Numbered from the stretch's first letter, positions 19,361 through 28,411 are shown. The stretch: 64,000 bases of DNA from Limnobaculum eriocheiris (GCF_021010575.1 NZ_JAJNAG010000001.1:124001-188000), one strand, 5' to 3'. The notes: generated from the letters alone by a model not told the origin. Translations and numbers: made by a program.

Positions 19361-20029
19361 TACTTTCTCCTGTTAAACACCAAAATATCATCGTCATACT
19401 GACAAAGAGCTAAAACATCATTATTGGTCCTGCTACTGTTACTATTAGTAAAGTGATAGGCCCAATATAGCCAATTGTTACTGCCTATTATGGCTATTTG
19501 TGTAGCCAATATAGGGAAGTACTGAACCTGACCGGCGTAAGTAAAAGTATAGACAGATTCATATCAGAGCCCTGTGGTACGGGCTTCTGTTACCAATATT
19601 GCATTAACGAGGTGGTTTATAAGGTATTGCGAACGTTTATTTTTATAGCTGCCAAAAACAAGAAATTATCTTCTGTGAATTTTTAGCAGTAATTGGCATC
19701 ATCAAAGAGTCACACATCTATGATTAAACCATTGCTGTACTGATTTAGTAAGAGGTTGGGCAAGTAATTATTTGTTTAAAATCAAAGTTGTGTTAATTAA
19801 AGCTGTCAGGCTCACTATTTTAATTTGAAATATTTTATTCAGGTTATCATTGTTTTTTATTTGAGATATAAGTCCCAAGTTTTTCATCAAATAAAGATGT
19901 AATCACTGGCGGGATCTCTATCTCTGATAATGGCCTGAAAGTGACAATGTTGGATTTGCCGATGGAAAACGGATGTTCATAGTGACCCGCAATCACGCTG
20001 GTTTTGCCGTTTGGTTACCGGTAAGCGAT
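19361..20029. other. Long gap between katA and tyrP
   Basis: No intact gene is supported. It holds the katA upstream region with repeated TAGCCA/TGGCTA words (19467-19508) and an orphan open segment on the minus strand (19847-20014). The rest is AT-rich and featureless by eye. A plus-strand TTG-initiated frame at 19498-19686 has no ribosome binding site and no recognisable sequence. Confidence 0.6.
19847..20014 (-). pseudogene. Orphan 55-codon open segment, possible gene remnant
   Basis: On the minus strand a frame bounded by TAA (20017-20015) and TGA (19849-19847) reads 55 sense-looking codons (GKTSVIAGHYEHPFSIGKSN, then IVTFRPLSEIEIPPVITSLF). It has no ATG and no ribosome binding site and begins just past the tyrP terminator. 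Its amino-acid composition is protein-like, which suggests a decayed 3' end. I do not recognise the family. Confidence 0.3.
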
Positions 20030-20062
20030 AAAAAAATAGGCCATCAGTACTGACCGATAGCC
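20030..20062 (-). terminator. Terminator of tyrP
   Basis: On the minus strand, GGCTATCGG (from 20062) pairs with CTGATGGCC (to 20039) with two mismatches, then TATTTTTTTA follows. It is 30 bp past the tyrP stop. Confidence 0.75.
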
Positions 20063-20091
20063 CATATTTAACAGATGACCTGTATCGATGA

Positions 20092-21297
20092 TTAAGTCTG
20101 CGGCAGCCAGCCAAATACAATACCAAACTGAATCAGAATAATGGCGAAGCCGAAGACCAGCGCAAGAAACAGCCCTAATGAACCACCGGGAACACGATAG
20201 CCACCTTTGTTCTGTTTACGGGATTGCATCACTAACATAGCCGGTATCAGCAGTGCCAGAATAGATAAGGCAATAGCAGCATAGCCCAGTGCCATAATGA
20301 AGCCTTTCTGATAGAACAGGGCAAATATTAAAGGAGGCAAAAAGGTAATCAGCCCGGTTTGCAAACGGCCGGATGTATTATTGGCGCGCTTAAACAGATC
20401 CGCCAGATAATCAAACAGCCCTAGCGCAACACCGAGGAAGGAAGTGGCCAGCGCCAGAGCAGAGAACAGACGTACTGAAATCTCAACGCTTGGGGTGTTT
20501 ACTACTTCTTTAACCGCTTGCAGTAAACCATTTAAACCGGATTCGGCGGCAATAATGCCCACAAAGGTACTGGAGCTGATAGCTCCCAGAGTTGCCAACT
20601 GCCATAAGATGTAGGCAATCAGAGGAATGGCGCTACCGATAATAAAGATTTTGCGCAGTTTAGCCACATCGCCATTCATATACTTAACAATGCTGGGAAT
20701 ACTGCCGTGGAAACCAAAGGAGGTAAAAATCAATGGAATTGCAGAGATTGCCAAACCTTGTTCCAGCGGTAATGTGGTCAGGTTAACCGCCTGAACGTGT
20801 GGAATCATCAAAGACAGCATGATCACCAGAAACACAATTTTTGCGCTAAACAGAATTCGGTTAATCAGATCGACGGAGTGAGTACCAATACAGACAACGC
20901 CACCACCAATAATAGCAAACAGCAGAGGGCCGGAAACCGGAGGAAGATCCAGCCCCATAGAGTCTTTCAGGCTGACAAACAGTAGCTCACCGCCGCCGCT
21001 GATATAGGCAGCAACCAGAGCATACATTAAAAACAGCATGGCGAAACCGGTAAGAAGATGGCCTTTAGCGCCCAGATAGCGTTTCGCCAGCGTGCCAAGA
21101 CCGTCATCAAAATGGCTGTGCTGATAAACTTCCACCAGCAATAATGCGGTGTAACACATCATCATCCATAAGATAACCAGCATAGCAAAGGTAACGCCAA
21201 AACCGACGCCTGCCGCTGCCAGAGGCATAGCTAACATCCCTGCGCCGATAGTGGTACCGGCAACGATAAATATACTACCCAGAGTGCGATTCCTCAC
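20092..21297 (-). CDS. tyrP: Tyrosine-specific permease TyrP
   Basis: This 401-residue transporter has 11-12 hydrophobic helices and belongs to the hydroxy/aromatic amino acid permease family; it imports tyrosine with protons. The opening [31 protein letters not shown] and [20 protein letters not shown] agree closely with E. coli TyrP. The start is GTG with GAGG 5 nt upstream. A TyrR-box pair and a promoter with a perfect -35 lie 110-170 bp upstream, matching the known E. coli tyrP control pattern. Confidence 0.95.
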   Translation of the reverse strand: MRNRTLGSIFIVAGTTIGAGMLAMPLAAAGVGFGVTFAMLVILWMMMCYTALLLVEVYQHSHFDDGLGTLAKRYLGAKGHLLTGFAMLFLMYALVAAYISGGGELLFVSLKDSMGLDLPPVSGPLLFAIIGGGVVCIGTHSVDLINRILFSAKIVFLVIMLSLMIPHVQAVNLTTLPLEQGLAISAIPLIFTSFGFHGSIPSIVKYMNGDVAKLRKIFIIGSAIPLIAYILWQLATLGAISSSTFVGIIAAESGLNGLLQAVKEVVNTPSVEISVRLFSALALATSFLGVALGLFDYLADLFKRANNTSGRLQTGLITFLPPLIFALFYQKGFIMALGYAAIALSILALLIPAMLVMQSRKQNKGGYRVPGGSLGLFLALVFGFAIILIQFGIVFGWLPQT

Positions 21298-21407
21298 ACG
21301 GACCTCGATTTATTTTAGTTATGTTAATCGGCTAGATAAGCACCAGTCAGGCGGCACTTTCTTATTACACAGCTATCAAAAACAGACGACAGCCGGAAGA
21401 CGAAGGT

Positions 21408-21436
21408 AGGGTATGTGAGATGAATGTAGGTGTCAA
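21408..21436 (-). promoter_or_regulatory. Candidate tyrP promoter
   Basis: On the minus strand the -35 is TTGACA (21436-21431, perfect), then 17 bp, then -10 TACCCT (21413-21408, weak). The -35 lies inside the weaker TyrR box, as is known for E. coli tyrP. Confidence 0.6.
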
Positions 21437-21469
21437 ATTATTGATACGAGATGTAATTTTATCTTTACA
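21431..21469. promoter_or_regulatory. Paired TyrR boxes upstream of tyrP
   Basis: The strong box is TGTAAT-N6-TTTACA at 21452-21469 (11 of 12 consensus bases of TGTAAA-N6-TTTACA). A weak box is TGTCAA-N6-GATACG at 21431-21448, 3 bp away, overlapping the -35. In E. coli the weak box mediates tyrosine repression and the strong box anchors TyrR. Confidence 0.75.
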
Positions 21470-21638
21470 GTCAAGGGGCGATTTGAATTAAATTTGTTCA
21501 GCTTGCCGGTTTTATCAGCGCATTCGCCGTAATAAGGCCACTATGCTATTTTTAGCTGATAAGCGAGTTCATCAGGCGTAACATAGTCGATATTATTTGC
21601 AGATAATACAAAGAATAACTATAAACGGGAGCCATCGG

Positions 21639-22838
21639 ATGTTAATGGTAGAAATGTTAAGTACGGGAGACGAAGTTCTTCATGGGCAGATCGTGGATAC
21701 GAATGCCGCCTGGCTGGCCGACTGCTTTTTTCAGCATGGGTTACCGCTCAGTACCAGAACAACGGTGGGTGATAATCTGGACAGCCTGGTGGATGTGTTG
21801 CTGGAACGCAGTCTGTATGCCGACGTATTGATTGTTAATGGTGGATTAGGGCCAACCAGTGACGATTTGAGCGCTCTGGCTGCGGCGACGGCGGCCGGCG
21901 AGTCTCTGATTGAGCATCCTGAGTGGATTACCTATATGGAGAGCTATTTTGCCGCTCGGGGGCGGGTGATGTCGGATACTAACCGTAAACAGGCGATGAT
22001 CCCCGAAAGTGCAGAACTGGTTGATAACCCGGTAGGTACCGCCTGTGGCTTTGCGTTAACCATTAATGATTGCCTGATGTTTTTTACCCCCGGCGTGCCG
22101 TCAGAATTTAAAGTCATGGTTAACGATCAAATTCTGCCCCGTTTACGCCAGCGCTACCCTTTACCACCATCACCACTCTGTTTACGTTTAACCAGCTTTG
22201 GTCGTACCGAGAGCAGCCTGGCTCAACAGTTCGATGTTCTGACCCTGCCGGAAGGTTGCGTAATGGGCTATCGCTCTTCCACGCCGATCATTGAGTTAAA
22301 ACTGACCGGGCCGGAAAGTCAGCGTCAGGAGATGCTAAGAAACTGGCAGATTGTTAAGCAAGGGGTCGAGGAAAATATGTTGTATGAGGGAACAGAAGGG
22401 CTACCGGCTATTATCTCTCGTCAACTGACAGAACGTGGTCTAAAGGTTGTGCTGAGTGAACAATTCAGTGCCGGATTACTTAGCTGGAATCTGTTTTCAG
22501 CTCAGGCTCCGATCCTTCAGTCTGAAGTTCAACCTTCAACCGATACCATGAGCCTTGAGCAACTACTGGAAAAAGCAAAACGGATGGCAACACAACAACA
22601 GGCGGATATCAGTATGGTTATCGGATCCCACCATGATGAGTGTCTGTCATTAGCGTTAGCCACCCCAAATGGCAGCTATGCCCAGCGAGTTCGCTATATG
22701 CCTGGTAACCACAGCATTAAAGTGCAGCAGGATGTTAGCGCAACGCTGGCGTTAGATATGTTGTCGCGCTGGTTCAATCAGCGGAATGTTTTTGGTCATT
22801 ATGAATGGCTGGAACAGGCGGAAACGCTGGCGCACTAG
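21639..22838 (+). CDS. yfaY: CinA-like protein YfaY
   Basis: This protein of 399 residues has an N-terminal MoCF/molybdopterin-binding-like domain: VEMLSTGDEVLHGQIVDTNAAWLAD, VNGGLGPTSDDLSALAAA and FFTPGVPSEFKVM. The C-terminal half is a divergent CinA-type (nicotinamide-nucleotide amidohydrolase-like) domain. I chose ATG 21639, with ACGGGAG 7 nt upstream, which gives the same N-terminus as E. coli YfaY (about 400 residues); an upstream in-frame ATG at 21597 would add 14 residues. The biochemical role of YfaY is not settled; CinA relatives act in NAD recycling. Confidence 0.92.
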   Translation: MLMVEMLSTGDEVLHGQIVDTNAAWLADCFFQHGLPLSTRTTVGDNLDSLVDVLLERSLYADVLIVNGGLGPTSDDLSALAAATAAGESLIEHPEWITYMESYFAARGRVMSDTNRKQAMIPESAELVDNPVGTACGFALTINDCLMFFTPGVPSEFKVMVNDQILPRLRQRYPLPPSPLCLRLTSFGRTESSLAQQFDVLTLPEGCVMGYRSSTPIIELKLTGPESQRQEMLRNWQIVKQGVEENMLYEGTEGLPAIISRQLTERGLKVVLSEQFSAGLLSWNLFSAQAPILQSEVQPSTDTMSLEQLLEKAKRMATQQQADISMVIGSHHDECLSLALATPNGSYAQRVRYMPGNHSIKVQQDVSATLALDMLSRWFNQRNVFGHYEWLEQAETLAH

Positions 22839-22878
22839 AATCCATCATATCCCGCTGTGAAATACCAACGGCGGGCAT

Positions 22879-23787
22879 TTATCCGTTATTCAAATTCTTG
22901 GGCATATTGTTTTTCAGAATACTCCAGAACAGTTCCGCCGTTTTGTTCAGACGAGTATCCATTCTGTATATATAAGCCTGAATAGGAACGGTAAGTTCAG
23001 GCGTATCCAGACATACCAGTTTTTTCTCTTTCAGTTCATTTACGACCGAATAGATAGGTAGCCAGGCAATGCCGTGGCCATCCAGCGCCATGTGTTTTAG
23101 CAGTTCACTCATGGAGGACATAAATAAAGTGCGTGGTGCTATGGCCCCGACTTCCCCCAGACGACGATTTACTAATCGTCCCATATAAGAAGCGCTGGTG
23201 TAGTTGAGCAGCGGCACTTCAGGCTGGTAGATATCAAACAGTGGCTTGCCCTGCGCATCAGCCGCGCAGACTGGATAAAGCTCAGATTCAAACACCTTCA
23301 GACAGCAAAAAGGAGATTGCATCAGGTCTTCATCGTAGAATGAGATAATAAAGTCGCTTTTCCCTTCACGCAGGGTATTAACCACCTGAACCACGTCAAT
23401 GGCTTCAACATGATAAACAAATTCACCACCGTAATCTGACAGGGAGTGAACCAGTTTAGGTAGCAGCGTCAGAGACAGGGAGTGCGCCGCGGCAATTTTG
23501 ATATTGGGAATACTTAATAAGTTATGACCGGAAAGCTCGCTAAGATTGCACTCCAGCTGTTGAAGCAGGCTGCGGGTTTGAGAGTGAAATAGCTTTCCCT
23601 CCTCCGTTAGCTGTAGTGGTGTCGTGGTTCTGTCAAACAGCTCCACGCCAATGGATGACTCCAGCGCTTTTATCCGACGACTAAAGGCCGGTTGTGAAAT
23701 ATTTCGCTGTTCAGCAGCATGAGAGAAATGACGGCAGGCTTCGAGGGTTAAAAAGTCATACAACCATTTTGTCTCTATATTTTTCAT
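22879..23787 (-). CDS. LysR-family regulator, HypT/YjiE-like
   Basis: This 302-residue protein has an N-terminal winged helix (ETKWLYDFLTLEACRHFSHA, then SQPAFSRRIKALESSIGVELF) and a C-terminal effector domain (KIAAAHSLSLTLLPKL, MSSMSELLKHMALDGHGIAWLP). It resembles E. coli HypT, a hypochlorite-responsive regulator, over its whole length. It is transcribed away from the racemase/transporter pair, the usual layout for a LysR regulator and its target. Orthology to HypT and control of the neighbours are both inferences, so no symbol is given. Confidence 0.85.
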   Translation of the reverse strand: MKNIETKWLYDFLTLEACRHFSHAAEQRNISQPAFSRRIKALESSIGVELFDRTTTPLQLTEEGKLFHSQTRSLLQQLECNLSELSGHNLLSIPNIKIAAAHSLSLTLLPKLVHSLSDYGGEFVYHVEAIDVVQVVNTLREGKSDFIISFYDEDLMQSPFCCLKVFESELYPVCAADAQGKPLFDIYQPEVPLLNYTSASYMGRLVNRRLGEVGAIAPRTLFMSSMSELLKHMALDGHGIAWLPIYSVVNELKEKKLVCLDTPELTVPIQAYIYRMDTRLNKTAELFWSILKNNMPKNLNNG

Positions 23788-24482
23788 TTTATCGCCTGCT
23801 GCATAATTTATTTTTTAATGGTTAATGTGTTTTCTTTGTTAATTAAGTTCAGTTTTTGTTATCGCAAATAGGCTTTTTTATTCGGGGTATAGTTATCAGT
23901 TCATTATTTCAGTATTGATTGCTGATTATTTTAGATTGTCAAAATAGCTAGTATTGGCATCAATACATATTCCGACCCTAAAAAGCGAGTGCCTGAATCT
24001 GTAGCGAGATCAGCCTTGTGCCAGGTCGCCCACCGCGAGAACCTCTCTCTCCGATTAGTTATTCTAAGGCATAAAACTGGACCTTCAGGTTTGATCATCA
24101 TACTCAAAATTACCTGTCGTTATTTGTATTTTGCATAGTCCCTTCGTTTTTAACATCAGACTGATATTGTAATGATATGCACCATACTTGATGTTATGGG
24201 TCTTTATGTACTTATACTGGCATTAAACACCAATGTGCGCTATAGCAAAAAACTAAATTGTGATGTGTCTTTATGCAGATTTTGCATCATACCATACATA
24301 CTTGCATTTCTCTTATCTGAATACAGCTGTTAAATATTGATTATCAAATTCCGGGCTAATGAAATATTAGTCATTAGCATAAAAGATAAATAACAGTTAA
24401 TAACGTTAATTATTATCAGTAATAGGCAGTTTAATCATGATTGCGGGTAATAATTAATTAAAGTTATTAAGGGATATTCATT
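23788..24482. other. Divergent intergenic region between the LysR gene and the racemase gene
   Basis: About 695 bp without a gene. It contains repeat copy C (about 23966-24115) and a long AT-rich stretch that presumably holds the two divergent promoters and LysR sites. I found no clear palindromic operator. Confidence 0.6.
23966..24115. repeat. Dispersed intergenic repeat, copy C (internal deletion)
   Basis: It starts with ATATTCCGACCCTAAAA as in copies A, B and D and runs to TGCCAGGTCG (end hairpin with decayed outer pairs). It then jumps straight to a segment (about 24029-24080) matching copy B 15213-15262 (TCTCTC, CCGATT, CATAAAACTG). The hairpin string present in A and B is absent. Similarity fades near 24115. 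Confidence 0.75.
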
Positions 24483-25199
24483 GTGAAAGGTTTAATTGGT
24501 GTATTAGGTGGAATGGGACCGGCTGCCACCGTTGATTTATTCAATAAGTTTGTTACTTATACGGCAGCGCATAACGATCAGGAACATATTCCATTAATTA
24601 TCTCTTCGATTCCCGATATTCCGGATCGAACCGAAGCGCTAATGCACCATGGAAAATCACCCCTTCCGGTTATGCAGGATTATCTGAAAAGGCTGGAGGA
24701 TGCGGGCGCTGAATGCATTGTTATTCCTTGTAATACTGCACATTTCTGGTTTTCAGAATTAAAAGGCTCCTGTCATGTGGACATGCTCAGTATTGTTGAA
24801 ACCACCATGGAAGAAGTGATTGCTTCAGGTAAAAAAAAGGTGGGACTGCTGGCAACCAATGCCACTTTGTATATGGAGCTATATCAAAAGGGTATTGAAG
24901 AACGGGGTTTTGAATGTATCAGACCAGATGAAAAGAACCAGATTAAAGTGATGGAAAGTATTTATGCTTTAAAATCGGGTGATAATGAACTGGCTGAATA
25001 TTTAATGAAAGAGCAAGAGGAGCAATTATTTAATCAGGGTGCTGAAATAATTGTTTTAGGATGTACCGAAGTACCAGTAATACTTGCAAATGAAGTAAGA
25101 AACAATCCAAATAAATATATTGATTCAACAGGAGCGTTAGTGCGTGCCGGAATTAAATGGTACGAAAATCGTGTGGGCAAAAATAACTTATTAATTTAA
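24483..25199 (+). CDS. Aspartate/glutamate racemase family protein
   Basis: This 238-residue enzyme has both catalytic cysteine motifs of PLP-independent Asp/Glu racemases: IVIPCNTAHFW (near residue 83) and VLGCTEVPVIL (near residue 197). The N-terminal motif IGVLGGMGPAATVDLF is also present. It interconverts L- and D-forms of acidic (possibly other) amino acids. The start is GTG with AAGGGA 8 nt upstream. It lies upstream of a Dcu-type dicarboxylate transporter, 114 bp away, suggesting a shared role in aspartate/dicarboxylate use. Substrate is not determinable from sequence. Confidence 0.9.
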   Translation: MKGLIGVLGGMGPAATVDLFNKFVTYTAAHNDQEHIPLIISSIPDIPDRTEALMHHGKSPLPVMQDYLKRLEDAGAECIVIPCNTAHFWFSELKGSCHVDMLSIVETTMEEVIASGKKKVGLLATNATLYMELYQKGIEERGFECIRPDEKNQIKVMESIYALKSGDNELAEYLMKEQEEQLFNQGAEIIVLGCTEVPVILANEVRNNPNKYIDSTGALVRAGIKWYENRVGKNNLLI

Positions 25200-25313
25200 A
25201 AATGGCTGATTAATTAATCACATTGTCAGCCTGATAAATAATGCCGACAAAATAATAACACATTTAATTATTTATAATTATCAATGACAAATAATTGTCT
25301 ATTGGAGCCTGTT

Positions 25314-26615
25314 ATGGTTTGGTTAGAGATTATTGTTGTATTAGGTGCGATATTTTTTGGTATCCGCATGGGTGGTATTGGTATTGGTCTGTGTGGAGGT
25401 CTGGGATTAGCTATATTAACCTTAGGTTTTGGATTATCCATCGGCTCACCACCGGTTGACGTTATTCTGATTATTATGACCGTGGTAGTAGCAGCTTCTG
25501 CTTTACAGGCCGCGGGCGGTATGGATTATTTGGTTCGGGTTGCTGGCGCATTTATGCGGCGCAATCCTAAATATATCAATGTTATTGCGCCAATCATCAC
25601 CTGGACCATGACGATTATGGCAGGAACAGGTTTTATTGTTTTCTCAACCTTACCGGTTATTGCTGAAGTGGCAAAAGAGTCCGGTATTCGTCCTTCCAGA
25701 ACGCTGGCCGGTTCGGTGGTTGCATCTCAGATAGCGATTTCCGGTTCACCAATCAGTGCCGCGATGGCGGCAATGCTGACCATTATGGAAGGTAACGGCG
25801 TTACCTTTATTCAGGTGATGGCGGTATGTTTACCGGCCTCTTTTGTGGCTGCGATGGTGGCGGCGTTTATCGCTTCCCGTCAGGGCTGTGAACTGGAAGA
25901 CGATGAAGTTTATCTGGCACGTTTGCAACAAGGTTTGGTGCGTAAATACGAAGAGAAGAAAGGGGAAGATACCAAGGGCGCCAAACTGTCTGTTGGTCTG
26001 TTCCTGTTGGCAACGGTAGCCATTGTTATTCTGGCAGCATTTCCACAATTGCGCCCCGGATTCGATATTGGTAAACCAATGGGAACCCGGGACATCATTA
26101 TTATCTGTATGATGAGCGCCGCCTGTTTGATGGTGGTATTTTGTAAAACCTCGACTACCTCAATTGTTCTGGCGCCAACCTTCAGGGCCGGTATGAGCTC
26201 AGTCGCCGTTATTCTTGGTATTGTTACTTTGGGTACCACCTTTGTGGATGCCCATATGGTACAAATCAAGGAGATTGCCGGTGACGTGTTAGCACAATAT
26301 CCGATGTTGCTGGCATTAGTACTATTTGGCACCTGTGCACTACTCTATTCTCAAGGGGCAACTACGCCGCTGATTATTCCGCTGGCGGTGGCATTGGGGG
26401 TTCCTACCTGGGCTATTCTTGCTTCTTATGTAGCGGTTACCGGGGTATTTGTATTACCAACTTATCCTACTTCGCTGGCGGCAATGGAGTTTGATACTAC
26501 CGGCACCACCCGGGTTGGAAAATATGTATTGAACCACCCATTTATGTTGCCGGGCCTGGGAGGAATCATCGCCGGTGTCGCTTTTGGATTTATGCTGGCA
26601 CCGATGGTGGTATAA
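25314..26615 (+). CDS. Anaerobic C4-dicarboxylate transporter, DcuA/DcuB family
   Basis: This 433-residue protein has 10-12 membrane helices. It follows DcuA over its length: GGIGIGLCGGLGLAIL, RRNPKYINVIAPI, AGTGFIVFSTLPVIAEVAKE, FVLPTYPTSLAA and DTTGTTRVGKYVLNHPF. The family exchanges or takes up aspartate, fumarate, malate and succinate. I chose ATG 25314, with TTGGAG 6 nt upstream, over an earlier in-frame ATG at 25284; the protein then matches the usual 433 residues. Which Dcu paralogue it is cannot be told, so no symbol is given. Confidence 0.9.
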   Translation: MVWLEIIVVLGAIFFGIRMGGIGIGLCGGLGLAILTLGFGLSIGSPPVDVILIIMTVVVAASALQAAGGMDYLVRVAGAFMRRNPKYINVIAPIITWTMTIMAGTGFIVFSTLPVIAEVAKESGIRPSRTLAGSVVASQIAISGSPISAAMAAMLTIMEGNGVTFIQVMAVCLPASFVAAMVAAFIASRQGCELEDDEVYLARLQQGLVRKYEEKKGEDTKGAKLSVGLFLLATVAIVILAAFPQLRPGFDIGKPMGTRDIIIICMMSAACLMVVFCKTSTTSIVLAPTFRAGMSSVAVILGIVTLGTTFVDAHMVQIKEIAGDVLAQYPMLLALVLFGTCALLYSQGATTPLIIPLAVALGVPTWAILASYVAVTGVFVLPTYPTSLAAMEFDTTGTTRVGKYVLNHPFMLPGLGGIIAGVAFGFMLAPMVV

Positions 26616-26631
26616 CCCACCGGGCTTCTAC

Positions 26632-26713
26632 TGGTATCCAATTGAATTTAAAACACCGTGTAATGGACTGCACCCCAAAAGTTGGATACCAACTGAGTAA
26701 GGTGCAGTTTTTT
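26632..26713 (+). terminator. Terminator made from an IS3/IS150-like end remnant
   Basis: ACTGCACC (26667-26674) pairs with GGTGCAGT (26701-26708), followed by a T-run, with an inner GTTGG/CCAAC hairpin. The left arm context (TGGACTGCACCCCAAAAG) resembles the terminal inverted repeat of IS150-group insertion sequences. TGGTATCCAA (26632-26641) and TTGGATACCA (26682-26691) are also inverted repeats. No transposase remains. The terminator role is likely; the IS origin is tentative. Confidence 0.5.
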
Positions 26714-26814
26714 ATGAAAAAGTGTGGAAATTTGATGTTAACTACGGAAATATTCCGATTGCTAAACTATCATACTGAAAGGTTTAATTTTTAATTTGAG
26801 ATACAGGGGGAAAG

Positions 26815-27180
26815 GTGAAAGGAATCGATATGTTATGTATCGGAGGTGTTTGCCTGATGCTGATGGCCTGCGTGGCGAAACAGGAGGTTTCCGTTTTATC
26901 ACCAACGGTACCGGAAGCGGAAGAGGCAGTAAAAGCAGCATTTTTGCAGGATGCACAACAAAACAGTACTCCCGTAGCCCTGGATATGGTTAAAACCGAT
27001 ATTAGTCGAATGCATGTTACTGCCGTTGATGATTGTGAAGTTCAGGAAGATCAGACGCTGATTTGCAATGTCTACTCTGATTTTCAGCCAGAAGGCTCTG
27101 ATGAGGTTCGCAGCAATCTGGATAAGATTGGCTTTATGAAATCGGAAGAGCAATGGGTGGCGATGCTGTTTCAACCATAA
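26815..27180 (+). CDS. Small putative lipoprotein
   Basis: The product of up to 121 residues has a hydrophobic leader and a lipobox (LMAC, Cys near residue 19), followed by an acidic globular region with a Cys pair (DDCEVQEDQTLICNVYSDF). GTG 26815 has AGGGGGA only 3 nt upstream; ATG 26830, with AAAGGAA 6 nt upstream, is the alternative start and would leave a leader without positive charge. Likely an outer- or inner-membrane lipoprotein facing the periplasm. I do not recognise the family. A perfect hairpin terminator follows immediately. Confidence 0.7.
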   Translation: MKGIDMLCIGGVCLMLMACVAKQEVSVLSPTVPEAEEAVKAAFLQDAQQNSTPVALDMVKTDISRMHVTAVDDCEVQEDQTLICNVYSDFQPEGSDEVRSNLDKIGFMKSEEQWVAMLFQP

Positions 27181-27207
27181 AAATGGCCTGTCTAAGACAG
27201 GCCATTT
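27181..27207. terminator. Bidirectional terminator
   Basis: Perfect 12-bp stem AAATGGCCTGTC / GACAGGCCATTT with TAA loop. It lies between the plus-strand lipoprotein gene and the minus-strand nrdB, and A/T flanks suit both directions. Confidence 0.85.
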
Positions 27208-27231
27208 CAATACCAGACAGAACAAAATGTT

Positions 27232-28368
27232 TTAAAGCTCAAAATCACTCAAATCGTCAGCGTTCACTTCAGAGTCAATCTGACCAACCAGATAAGAACT
27301 CACCTCAACTTCCTGCGGAGCTACCTGAACGTTATCAGAAACCAGCCAGGCGTTAATCCATGGAATTGGGTTAGAGCGGGTTTCAAACGGTAGTGACAGA
27401 CCAACCGCCTGCATACGAATATTGGTAATATATTCCACATACTGGCAAAGAATGTCTTTGTTCAGGCCAATCATCGAGCCATCGCGGAACAGATAGCCTG
27501 CCCACTCTTTTTCCTGCCGGGCGGCCAGAACAAACAGGTCATAGCACTGCTGTTCGCACTCTTTAGCAATTTCCACCATTTCCGGATCGTCATTACCGGA
27601 GCGCATCAAATTAATCATATGCTGAGTGCTGGTCAGGTGCAGCGCTTCGTCACGGGCAATGAGTTTGATAATTTTGGCGTTGCCTTCCATCAGCTCACGT
27701 TCAGCGAAGGCGAAAGAGCAGGCAAAGCTCACGTAGAAACGAATGGCTTCCAGCGCATTTACACTCATCAGACAGAGGTAAAGCTGTTTCTTCAGCGCAC
27801 GTAAACTCACGGTGACCGACTTGCCATTAACCTGATGGGTGCCTTCTCCCAGCAGATGATAATAGTTGCTCATGGAGATCAGGTCATCGTAATAACCGGA
27901 AATATCTTTGGCACGCTTCAGAATCTCTTCGTTAGAAACGATATCATCAAACACAATTGCCGGATCGTTCACGATATTACGAATAATGTGTGTGTAAGAA
28001 CGTGAATGAATGGTTTCAGAGAAAGACCAGGTTTCTACCCAGGTTTCCAGCTCAGGAATTGAAATCAGCGGCAGGAAGGCTACGTTAGGACTACGGCCCT
28101 GAATAGAGTCCAGCAGGGTTTGATATTTCAGGTTGCTGATAAAAATATGCTTTTCATGCTCAGGCAGAGCCTGATAGTCAATACGATCGCGGGAAACGTC
28201 AACTTCCTCAGGGCGCCAGAAGAAGGAAAGCTGCTTCTCTATCAGCTTTTCAAATAGTTCATGCTTTTGTTGATCGTAACGCGCGACGTTAACCGGTTGG
28301 CCAAAAAACATCGGTTCTTTAAGCTGATCGTTTTTTGTCTGCGAAAATGTAGTGTAGGTATGCGGCAT
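27232..28368 (-). CDS. nrdB: Ribonucleoside-diphosphate reductase class Ia, beta subunit
   Basis: This 378-residue protein is the di-iron tyrosyl-radical subunit that partners NrdA to make deoxyribonucleotides aerobically. Metal and radical segments are visible: [12 protein letters not shown] (Asp ligand), [20 protein letters not shown] (Glu and His ligands, radical Tyr), [10 protein letters not shown] and LIARDEALH. The C-terminal tail, [23 protein letters not shown], docks NrdA. I chose ATG 28368 because AGGG lies 8 nt upstream and the protein then matches E. coli (376); a longer in-frame extension overlaps nrdA. No ferredoxin gene (yfaE) follows, unlike in E. coli. Confidence 0.97.
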   Translation of the reverse strand: MPHTYTTFSQTKNDQLKEPMFFGQPVNVARYDQQKHELFEKLIEKQLSFFWRPEEVDVSRDRIDYQALPEHEKHIFISNLKYQTLLDSIQGRSPNVAFLPLISIPELETWVETWSFSETIHSRSYTHIIRNIVNDPAIVFDDIVSNEEILKRAKDISGYYDDLISMSNYYHLLGEGTHQVNGKSVTVSLRALKKQLYLCLMSVNALEAIRFYVSFACSFAFAERELMEGNAKIIKLIARDEALHLTSTQHMINLMRSGNDDPEMVEIAKECEQQCYDLFVLAARQEKEWAGYLFRDGSMIGLNKDILCQYVEYITNIRMQAVGLSLPFETRSNPIPWINAWLVSDNVQVAPQEVEVSSYLVGQIDSEVNADDLSDFEL

Positions 28369-28411
28369 AATATATCCCTGTAATCGGGGGCAAATGCCCC
28401 CCTGAAAATGA

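Noticed and set aside
19456-19497. OxyR site upstream of katA
   Set aside because: ATAG and CTAT words are present but the spacing does not fit the ATAG-N7-CTAT-N7-ATAG-N7-CTAT pattern.
19498-19686. 62-codon plus-strand frame upstream of katA
   Set aside because: TTG start without ribosome binding site, no recognisable protein, and it overlaps the repeated regulatory words.
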